From: Hyphomicrobium_A sp963812795
GTDB taxonomy: Bacteria > Pseudomonadota > Alphaproteobacteria > Rhizobiales > Hyphomicrobiaceae
NCBI GenBank assembly: GCA_963812795.1
Contig: CAWEWG010000012.1
Coordinates: 62,001 to 126,000 of the forward strand
Length of the DNA stretch: 64,000 nt
Direction: 5' to 3'
The stretch's first letter is position 1. The number at the start of each line of letters is the position of its first letter. Positions 18,338 through 24,439 of the stretch are shown piece after piece. The notes under the pieces are model-generated. The model was not told the DNA's origin, did no database searches, and was given only the letters and a program-made list of their open reading frames with translations. A program made the position numbers and the translations under genes.

Positions 18338-19255
18338 GTGGGGGAGACGATCGAGCTGACGGACGTGGTGTTGCGCGTCATCGGCGCCTTCTATGCTTTC
18401 GGCGGCTTCGTGGCGACGCGCGCCGGGCTGATGTCGCAATTCATCGATCAGGCGATCGCCGCCATCGCGCTGAAGAAGCCGACACGCAGCGAGACGGCGC
18501 AGAACGCCTGGCTGATCGCCACCGCGGCGCTGGTGCTGATCGGCGGCGTGCTTCTGCTCGCCGGGCTGCAGCTCGCCGCCTGGGTGTTCGTCGCCTCCTG
18601 CCTCGGGCAAGCGGCCTACATCTACTACGTGGCGCCACGCTTTTTCGATGGCGAGAACGAGCCCGACGGCGATGGTCGCCGCGGCAGCACCAACGCCTTC
18701 GTCATCTATTCGGCGGCGACGGCGTTCATCCTCTGGGCCGTATATCGCGGACGGCTCCTCACGCTCGACGAGTCCTCGACACCGGCGCTCATCGCCGTCG
18801 GCGCCGCGCTGCTGCTCTATGCCGGCTACGTCGCGCGCGCCCTGTGGTGGTCGCCGCGCAAGGGCAGTGCCAGCGCCGGCGGGTTGCTCGGTGCCATGCC
18901 CGACGATAAGCCCGGCCTGCCGCCGCACGAGTCGAAGCGGATCAAGGTGATGGCCGACTACGGCTGCGATCCGCTGTGGGCGCTGGACGAGGAGCGCTAC
19001 GGTTGCTTTGCCCCGGAGATGATCGACTTGTCGCCAGAGCTGACTGCCGACCTCAACGCCTGGGCGGCGGCGTACGACACGTCATTCAATGCCGACGATC
19101 CCGCAAGCGGCGTATGGAGCGATGAGCGCTACGCCGCGCATGCTGCCGAGGGGCGCCGCCTCGCCGGCCGCTTGAAGCGCGAGCGCCCGGACCTCATGGT
19201 CTACGTGCTGGAAGGCGATATCGGCGTCGTCGAAGTCCACGCCGACGAGATCTAG
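18338..19255 (+). CDS. Membrane protein with C-terminal soluble domain, unknown function
   Basis: A 305-residue protein with about four or five N-terminal membrane helices (TDVVLRVIGAFYAFGGFVAT; NAWLIATAALVLIGGVLLLA; STPALIAVGAALLLYAGYVA) to about residue 170. The acidic C-terminal part contains VMADYGCDPLWALDEERYG, PEMIDLSPELTADLNAWAAA and a final VYVLEGDIGVVEVHADEI. The start is GTG 18338 with AAGGAAGGA upstream. Divergent from the exported-protein gene. I do not recognise the family. Confidence 0.75.
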   Translation: MGETIELTDVVLRVIGAFYAFGGFVATRAGLMSQFIDQAIAAIALKKPTRSETAQNAWLIATAALVLIGGVLLLAGLQLAAWVFVASCLGQAAYIYYVAPRFFDGENEPDGDGRRGSTNAFVIYSAATAFILWAVYRGRLLTLDESSTPALIAVGAALLLYAGYVARALWWSPRKGSASAGGLLGAMPDDKPGLPPHESKRIKVMADYGCDPLWALDEERYGCFAPEMIDLSPELTADLNAWAAAYDTSFNADDPASGVWSDERYAAHAAEGRRLAGRLKRERPDLMVYVLEGDIGVVEVHADEI

Positions 19256-19287
19256 GTGTCGCGGGATTGGCAGCCTCAACGTTACTG

Positions 19288-19388
19288 CTCCCTCCCCTGC
19301 GGGGGAGGGTTAGGGGAGGGGGAGTCCACGACATCGATGATGTTGCACCACCCCCACCCCGGGCCCTCCCCCATCAAGGGGGAGGGAG
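19288..19388. repeat. G/C-run inverted repeat element, copy 1
   Basis: About 100 bases bounded by CTCCCTCCCC and GGGAGGGAG, with internal CACCACCCCCACCCC. Its reverse complement aligns along its length with the element at 28149-28251, so the two copies are in opposite orientation. It lies in the gap before trpC. Such C/G-run elements are common intergenic repeats in high-GC alphaproteobacteria. Confidence 0.75.
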
Positions 19389-19482
19389 AAGGAATTTCCG
19401 GCGCGCGGCATAGCGTCGTGCGCTTGACCATGCGAAGGCCCGCGGCTAGCTAGCGCGGCACCCGCAGCGTATTCTGGCTCAC

Positions 19483-20307
19483 ATGGCCGACATCCTCGAC
19501 AAGATCACGCGCTACAAGCTGGAGGAGATCGCCCGCGCCAAGGCGGCAACGCCGTTGCGCGTCATCTCCGAGCTGGCGCGCAGCGCGCCGCGCGTGCGCC
19601 CCTTCGCCGGCGCCATCGAAGCCAAGCACAAGGCCGGCCTGCCGGCGCTCATCGCCGAGGTGAAGAAGGCAAGCCCGTCGAAGGGGCTGATCCGCGCCGA
19701 CTTCGACCCCCCACTTCTCGCCAAGGCCTACGAGGCGGGTGGCGCCGCGTGTCTTTCCGTGCTCACCGATGGCCCCTCGTTCCAGGGCGCGCCGGAGTAC
19801 CTGACCGCCGCGCGCGCCGCAACCTCGCTCCCCGCCCTGCGCAAGGACTTCATGCTCGACACCTATCAGGTGGCCGAGGCGCGCGCCTGGGGCGCCGACT
19901 GCATCCTCATCATCCTCGCCCAGGTCGACGACGCCGTTGCCCGCGATCTGGCGCAGGCGGCCAAGGACTGGGGCATGGATGCCATCGCCGAGGTGCACGA
20001 CGATGACGAGCTCGACCGCGCGTTGAAGCTCGACTGCCGCCTCATCGGCATCAACAATCGCAACCTGAAGACGTTCGAGGTGACGCTGGCGACGACCGAG
20101 CGGTTGGCGCCGCGCGTACCGAAGGACCGCATCGTCGTCGGCGAAAGCGGTATCTTCACGCCCGACGACATCGCCCGCCTGGAGCGCGCCGGCGTCAATA
20201 CCTTCCTCGTCGGCGAAAGCCTGATGCGGCAGGCGGACGTGACGGCGGCGACGCGCGCACTGCTCGCCCGTCCTCTCGCGGAGGCGCCGCATGCTCACCG
20301 CCGCTAG
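19483..20307 (+). CDS. trpC: Indole-3-glycerol phosphate synthase
   Basis: Ring-closing step of tryptophan synthesis. The 274-residue TIM barrel shows AEVKKASPSKGLIR (catalytic Lys/Ser), RKDFMLDTYQV, GINNRNLKTFEV and VVGESGIF. Stand-alone, not fused to TrpF. It is followed 11 bases later by moaC, the linkage normal for this order of bacteria. Confidence 0.97.
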   Translation: MADILDKITRYKLEEIARAKAATPLRVISELARSAPRVRPFAGAIEAKHKAGLPALIAEVKKASPSKGLIRADFDPPLLAKAYEAGGAACLSVLTDGPSFQGAPEYLTAARAATSLPALRKDFMLDTYQVAEARAWGADCILIILAQVDDAVARDLAQAAKDWGMDAIAEVHDDDELDRALKLDCRLIGINNRNLKTFEVTLATTERLAPRVPKDRIVVGESGIFTPDDIARLERAGVNTFLVGESLMRQADVTAATRALLARPLAEAPHAHRR

Positions 20308-20318
20308 GAACGCCGCCC

Positions 20319-20804
20319 ATGGCTAAGCTCTCGCACATCGACGAGAAGGGCGAGGCGCGCATGGTCGACGTCTCCGACAAGCCGGTGACGGCGCGCACGG
20401 CCAGCGCCGAGGGCTTCGTCAGCATGGCGCCGGAAACGCTGGCCCTGCTGCAATCGGGCGAAGCGCCCAAGGGCGACGTTCTGGGCACGGCGCGCATCGC
20501 CGGCATCATGGCCGCCAAGCGCACGCACGAGCTGATCCCGCTCTGCCATCCGCTCAATCTGACCAAGGTCGTCGTCAACCTCGAGCCGAGCGAAACGCCG
20601 GTCGGCGTGCGCGTCACAGCGGAAGTGAAACTGACCGGCCAGACCGGCGTCGAGATGGAGGCGCTGACCGCCGTGTCCGTCGCCTGCCTGACGCTGTACG
20701 ACATGCTGAAGGCCGTCGACCGCGATATGAGCATCGAGGGCGTGCGCGTCACGCACAAATCCGGCGGCCGCTCCGGCGAATATCCGCGCAAGAAAGGCGC
20801 CTAG
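20319..20804 (+). CDS. moaC: Cyclic pyranopterin monophosphate synthase (MoaC)
   Basis: Converts the MoaA product to cyclic pyranopterin monophosphate in molybdenum-cofactor synthesis. The 161 residues include LIPLCHPLNLTKV, VEMEALTAVSVACLTLYDM (active-site Glu/Met region), KAVDRDM and GGRSGEYPR. Its TAG stop (20802-20804) lies inside the outer arm of the palindromic repeat that starts at 20801. Confidence 0.97.
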   Translation: MAKLSHIDEKGEARMVDVSDKPVTARTASAEGFVSMAPETLALLQSGEAPKGDVLGTARIAGIMAAKRTHELIPLCHPLNLTKVVVNLEPSETPVGVRVTAEVKLTGQTGVEMEALTAVSVACLTLYDMLKAVDRDMSIEGVRVTHKSGGRSGEYPRKKGA

Positions 20805-20876
20805 TGTGATGATCGAGAAATTCGCCATCGTCAGCTGCGCGGCATCGAGCGAATTTCTCGATCTGAATCACACTAG
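20801..20876. repeat. Bulged palindromic repeat, copy 2 (moaC-moeA, first of pair)
   Basis: The left arm CTAGTGTGAT-GATCGAGAAATTCGC pairs with the right arm ending GAATCACACTAG. The right arm has an extra three bases (TGA, or TCA on the other strand) that would bulge out. The loop is about 23 bases. The first arm contains the moaC stop codon. Confidence 0.85.
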
Positions 20877-20889
20877 CAAGACTATGACT

Positions 20890-20967
20890 CTAGTGCCCCT
20901 TATCATTCCGAAGTTCGCTCCCGGTCCCAGCCGCGAGCACCGGCGAACTTCGGAATGGGGCACTAGG
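20890..20967. repeat. Bulged palindromic repeat, copy 3 (moaC-moeA, second of pair)
   Basis: CTAGTGCCCC and ATTCCGAAGTTCGC on the left pair with GCGAACTTCGGAAT and GGGGCACTAG on the right; the left arm has an extra TTATC between them. Both arms differ from copy 2 yet still match each other. The moeA ATG is the next base after the element, leaving no room for a normal ribosome-binding site outside it. Confidence 0.85.
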
Positions 20968-22173
20968 ATGGCGCTCCTCACCGTCGACGAGGCGTTGCGG
21001 CGCGTGCTCGATGGCGCGGCCCCGCTCGGTAGCGAGAGCGTCGACCTCATCGGCGCCGCCGACCGCGTGCTGGCCGCGGATGTGGCGGCGACGCTGACGC
21101 AGCCGCCGTTCGATGCTTCCGCCATGGATGGCTACGCCGCGCGCGCCGCGGACGTCGTCGGCGTTCCGGCCGCGCTAACCGTCATCGGCAAATCCAACGC
21201 CGGCGGGCCGTTCACCGGCACAGTCGGCCCCGGCGAGGCGGTGCGCATCTTCACCGGCGCCGCCGTCCCCAAGGGCGCCGACTGCGTGGTCATCCAGGAA
21301 GACACAGAGCGCAAAGGCGATACGCTGAGCGTGCGCGAGGCCGCAAGCCTCGGCGCCAACATCCGCCGGGCGGGCGGCGACTTCCGTCAGGGCGACACGC
21401 TACTGCGCGCCGGCCGCCTGCTCGACGCTTCCGCCATTACCCTCGCCGCCGCCGCCGGCCATGCGGACCTCAAGGTTCGCCGCGCGCCGCGCATCGCCAT
21501 CCTGGCGACGGGCGATGAGCTGGTCGAGCCGGGCACCAGACCCGGGCCGGGGCAGATCGTCTCGTCGAACTCCTATGGCCTGGCCGCGCTGGTGAAGCGC
21601 TTCGGCGGCGACGCAAGGCTACTCGGCATTGCCGGCGATACCCTCGAGGATCTGCAGGCCAAGCTGGCACGCGCCGCCGACGCCGACGTGCTGGTGACCA
21701 TCGGCGGGGCCTCCGTGGGCGACCGCGATCTCGTCAAGCCGGCGCTGGAAGCCCGCGGCATGGCGCTGGATTTCTGGAAGGTCGCCGTGCGCCCGGGCAA
21801 GCCCATGCTGTTCGGGCGGCTCGACGCCCAGCGCGTGCTGGGGCTGCCGGGCAACCCGCTGTCCTGCCTCATCGCCGCCCGCCTCTTCCTGGTGCCGCTG
21901 ATCTTTCGCCTGCTCGGGCGCACCGATGCGCCGCTGCGCGAGCTATCGGCGGTGCTGGCGCATCCGCTCGAAGCCAACGGGCCGCGCCAGCACTACATGC
22001 GCGCCACGCTTGCTCCCGGCGCCGCGGGGCTGCCGCCGGTGACGGCGCTCACCACGCAGGACAGCGCGCACATGTCGACGCTGGCGGCGGCCGACGCGCT
22101 TATCGTGCGCCCGCCCAATGCCCCCGCCGCCCCGGCGGGCGAAGCGGTGCGCGTTCTTCCGCTGGATTTCTGA
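20968..22173 (+). CDS. moeA: Molybdopterin molybdenumtransferase
   Basis: Inserts molybdenum into adenylylated molybdopterin. The 401 residues include MDGYAARAADV, IFTGAAVPKGADCVVIQEDT, VSSNSYGLA, VTIGGASVGDRDLVKPALE (MoCF-binding domain) and GLPGNPLSC. ATG 20968 fits the family start (MALLTVDEALRRVLD). It directly abuts a palindromic repeat, and no separate Shine-Dalgarno sequence is visible, so the hairpin may affect its translation. Confidence 0.95.
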   Translation: MALLTVDEALRRVLDGAAPLGSESVDLIGAADRVLAADVAATLTQPPFDASAMDGYAARAADVVGVPAALTVIGKSNAGGPFTGTVGPGEAVRIFTGAAVPKGADCVVIQEDTERKGDTLSVREAASLGANIRRAGGDFRQGDTLLRAGRLLDASAITLAAAAGHADLKVRRAPRIAILATGDELVEPGTRPGPGQIVSSNSYGLAALVKRFGGDARLLGIAGDTLEDLQAKLARAADADVLVTIGGASVGDRDLVKPALEARGMALDFWKVAVRPGKPMLFGRLDAQRVLGLPGNPLSCLIAARLFLVPLIFRLLGRTDAPLRELSAVLAHPLEANGPRQHYMRATLAPGAAGLPPVTALTTQDSAHMSTLAAADALIVRPPNAPAAPAGEAVRVLPLDF

Positions 22174-22212
22174 AAAGCCGCACCCCCGGTAGGCGCCAGG
22201 CATAAGACCGAA

Positions 22213-22245
22213 AAGCAGTGAGCCCCGGCTTGTGACCGGGGCTCA
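22213..22245 (-). terminator. Intrinsic terminator for the outer-membrane protein gene
   Basis: A perfect 10-base stem (TGAGCCCCGG at 22219-22228 and CCGGGGCTCA at 22236-22245) with a seven-base loop. On the minus strand it is followed by CTGCTTTT. It lies between convergent moeA and the outer-membrane protein gene. A degenerate second copy lies at 23285-23315. Confidence 0.7.
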
Positions 22246-22267
22246 TTGGTGTCGTCGATTTGCCGCT

Positions 22268-22966
22268 CTATTTCAGGGGCGCCGGGACGCGTTCTTCGCG
22301 CTGCCACGACCATGTCAATACCGCTTCGACGCTATGGGTCCTCTGTTCGTCGACGGCCTGCACGTCTCCAGCATCGCTGATCAGCGTGACCTCATCGATG
22401 TTGAGATACCGATAGCGCGCGCCCAGCTCCAAATTGGGTGCGATTTGGTATCCGACGCCGGCCATTAGCTGCCAAGCGAAGGCGTTGTCGCTGTCGTTGG
22501 TTTTGTCCGCCGTCACTAGAACGTTGGCAAAGCCAGCATTGTCGGCCTCGACATGCGCCTGACCGATACCGCCGCCGACGTAGGGGCGCCATGCACCCGT
22601 TGGAAGGCTGAGGTATGCGTTGGCCATATAAGTCTGCGCGCTGGCGGTTCCGGTGGCCGCTAGCGGAACTCCAATCAAGTTGGAGTTGAGGGTGTCGAGA
22701 TCGTTTTCGCCATAGGCGTACTCGCCCTCGACACTGAAGTAACGACCGAATGAGTAACCGAGCGCCCCGCCAACGCGGTATCCGGTGTCGCCCTCGGTGA
22801 CGATGGTTCCCTGCGTGGGCAGACCCGGATCGAAAACGCTGTCTGCGCTTTCCGGGAAAGTGGCGCCCGCATGGAGGCTGACGTAGATGCCCTCGGCCTG
22901 GGCCTGTGTGGTCAAAAGGGCCAACAACGCGGCGCACGATGGCGCTAGAAACGATACTCTGGTCAC
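22268..22966 (-). CDS. Outer-membrane beta-barrel protein (porin/Omp25-like family)
   Basis: A 232-residue protein with signal peptide (FLAPSCAALLALLTTQAQA) and a small eight-strand-type barrel: EGIYVSLHAGATFPES, GYRVGGALGYSFGRYFSVEG, WRPYVGGGIGQAHVEADNAG, WQLMAGVGYQIAPNLELGAR and SVEAVLTWSW. The start is probably GTG 22966 with GGGGGTG upstream. Followed by an intrinsic terminator. Such barrels stabilise the outer membrane or act as surface adhesins; the sequence does not say which. Confidence 0.8.
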   Translation of the reverse strand: MTRVSFLAPSCAALLALLTTQAQAEGIYVSLHAGATFPESADSVFDPGLPTQGTIVTEGDTGYRVGGALGYSFGRYFSVEGEYAYGENDLDTLNSNLIGVPLAATGTASAQTYMANAYLSLPTGAWRPYVGGGIGQAHVEADNAGFANVLVTADKTNDSDNAFAWQLMAGVGYQIAPNLELGARYRYLNIDEVTLISDAGDVQAVDEQRTHSVEAVLTWSWQREERVPAPLK

Positions 22967-23161
22967 TGAACACCCCCAACGCAACGCATACAAACAATCC
23001 GTGTTGCCTATTAAGTGGGCAAACCGCTGCGGGGGCAACTTGAGACTGGAAATGCTCAAAATTGGAAGTCGTCGACGTTGCCGCTGGGCTACATGCTGCA
23101 TTGCGAGGCGGAACCAACGCAGCCCCACCAGGACGCTGTTCCTCCAACTTGAGGACGCCCT

Positions 23162-23180
23162 CAGCAAAAGCGGACACCAC
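23162..23180. repeat. 19-base direct repeat, left copy
   Basis: CAGCAAAAGCGGACACCAC occurs here and again, identically and in the same orientation, at 23621-23639. The copies flank the zinc-ribbon gene and its terminator. Apart from this and the terminator copy, nothing was recognised in the 374-base gap 22967-23340. Confidence 0.7.
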
Positions 23181-23284
23181 TCGCTTTCAGTCGCGTATTC
23201 GACTTGGGACGACGAGGGGATCGGGCGATTTCGCCAGTGATCTCCGCTTACACAGAGATGCCGACAACCATTGAGGTCGGCACG

Positions 23285-23315
23285 AAAAACAGTGAGCCCC
23301 GGCTTGTCACCGGGA
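23285..23315 (-). terminator. Second, degenerate copy of the 22213 terminator
   Basis: AAAAACAGTGAGCCCCGGCT shares 19 of 20 bases with the terminator region at 22211-22230, but the right arm is changed (TTGTCACCGGGAC), leaving a shorter stem. On the minus strand the stem is followed by CTGTTTTTCG, placing a plausible terminator after the zinc-ribbon gene. Confidence 0.5.
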
Positions 23316-23340
23316 CTTCTGGCCGACAAGCGTTCGGTCG

Positions 23341-23517
23341 CTAGTCGTCCTTGCTCACGGCCTTGGTACAGTGCCCGCAAGTCCCGGTTCGAAAGTACAG
23401 CTCGCGCTCATCGTAGGCAGTAGGTGTGCCGCAAAGTTTGCAACGGAAGCCCTTCGTCTTGGCGAGGGAGGCCCAGTTGTCCTCTGCGAGGATTTGGCCC
23501 TCTTTGTCGGTCCCCAT
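23341..23517 (-). CDS. Small zinc-ribbon protein
   Basis: 58 residues from ATG 23517 (AAGGTGG six bases upstream). It contains a CKLC knuckle in FRCKLCGTPTAYDERELYF and a second CGHC knuckle near the C-terminus, so one zinc ion is probably bound by four cysteines. An upstream TTG would add 13 residues, but there is no support for it. Flanked by 19-base direct repeats. Function unknown; the fold suggests nucleic-acid or protein binding. Confidence 0.6.
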   Translation of the reverse strand: MGTDKEGQILAEDNWASLAKTKGFRCKLCGTPTAYDERELYFRTGTCGHCTKAVSKDD

Positions 23518-23620
23518 CTCCCACCACCTTTCGACTCCAACAATGCGGTCCCCCAACCGTCAGTGCAATGAGATCAACCCGGTCGGCGAGAACACGCATT
23601 AAGCTAACTAGGCCGTTCTC

Positions 23621-23639
23621 CAGCAAAAGCGGACACCAC
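23621..23639. repeat. 19-base direct repeat, right copy
   Basis: Second identical copy of CAGCAAAAGCGGACACCAC (see 23162-23180), 459 bases downstream, just before the lexA promoter region. Confidence 0.7.
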
Positions 23640-23654
23640 CCGGCCCCACTTGCG

Positions 23655-23669
23655 GAACGGCGCGAGAAC
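23655..23669 (+). promoter_or_regulatory. Alphaproteobacterial SOS box (LexA operator)
   Basis: GAAC-GGCGCGA-GAAC is an exact GAAC-N7-GAAC direct repeat, the known LexA operator of alphaproteobacteria. It lies 71 bases upstream of the lexA start codon, so lexA is most likely self-repressed. A further GTTC lies at 23681-23684. Confidence 0.85.
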
Positions 23670-23740
23670 GACTAGGGTACGTTCACGCTTTGTCCAGGCA
23701 ACCTGGAAAAGCGCCCCGCCGCAGAGCACCAGGAGGCCCG

Positions 23741-24439
23741 ATGCTCACGGAGAAACAAAAAGAGCTTTTGCTCTTCATCCACGCGCGCATGCAGGACAAA
23801 GGCGTGCCGCCGTCGTTCGACGAGATGAAGGACGCGCTCGATCTCAAGTCCAAGTCCGGCATTCACCGCCTGATCACGGCGCTGGTGGAGCGGGGCTTCA
23901 TCCGCCGCCTGCCGCACCGCGCCCGCGCCATCGAGGTTATCCGCCTTCCCGAGAACCAGGTCGCCCCGCCCGGCCCGCGCCGATCGGGCCTCAGCGTTAT
24001 CGAGGGCAGCCGTCCGCGCGACCTCGCCCCGCCGCCGTCGACGGTCATCGACAGCCGCACCGTATCGGTGCCGGTCATGGGCCGCATCGCCGCCGGCACG
24101 CCCATCAGCGCCATCCAGAACCACAGCCATGACATCGCCTGTCCGCCCGACCTGTTGACCAGCGGCGAGCACTTCGCGCTGGAGGTGAAGGGCAATTCGA
24201 TGATCGAGGCCGGCATCCTCGATGGCGATACGGTGATCATCCGCCGCTGCGACACGGCCGAGAACGGCGACATCGTCGTCGCCCTGGTCGATGCGGAGGA
24301 AGCGACGCTCAAACGGCTGCGCAAGAAGGGCACGACCATTGCCCTCGAGGCCGCCAATCCGGAGTTCAAGACGCGCATCTTCGGGCCGGATCAGGTCGAC
24401 ATCCAGGGCCGCCTCGTCGGCCTGATGCGCCGCTACTGA
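23741..24439 (+). CDS. lexA: SOS repressor LexA
   Basis: A 232-residue transcriptional repressor of DNA-damage genes. The N-terminal winged helix (LTEKQKELLLFIHARMQDKG, then SGIHRLITALVERGFI) binds the SOS box. The C-terminal S24 peptidase-like domain has the Ala118-Gly119 self-cleavage site in GRIAAGTP, the nucleophile Ser153 in KGNSMIEAG and the base Lys191 in ATLKRL. AGGAGG precedes ATG 23741. The 3' end overlaps the convergent comEC by 7 bases. Confidence 0.97.
   Translation: MLTEKQKELLLFIHARMQDKGVPPSFDEMKDALDLKSKSGIHRLITALVERGFIRRLPHRARAIEVIRLPENQVAPPGPRRSGLSVIEGSRPRDLAPPPSTVIDSRTVSVPVMGRIAAGTPISAIQNHSHDIACPPDLLTSGEHFALEVKGNSMIEAGILDGDTVIIRRCDTAENGDIVVALVDAEEATLKRLRKKGTTIALEAANPEFKTRIFGPDQVDIQGRLVGLMRRY

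Noticed and set aside
19288..19388. Repeated C/G runs as a CRISPR array
   Set aside because: There is one unit per site with inverted arms, no regularly spaced repeats or spacers, and no cas genes nearby.
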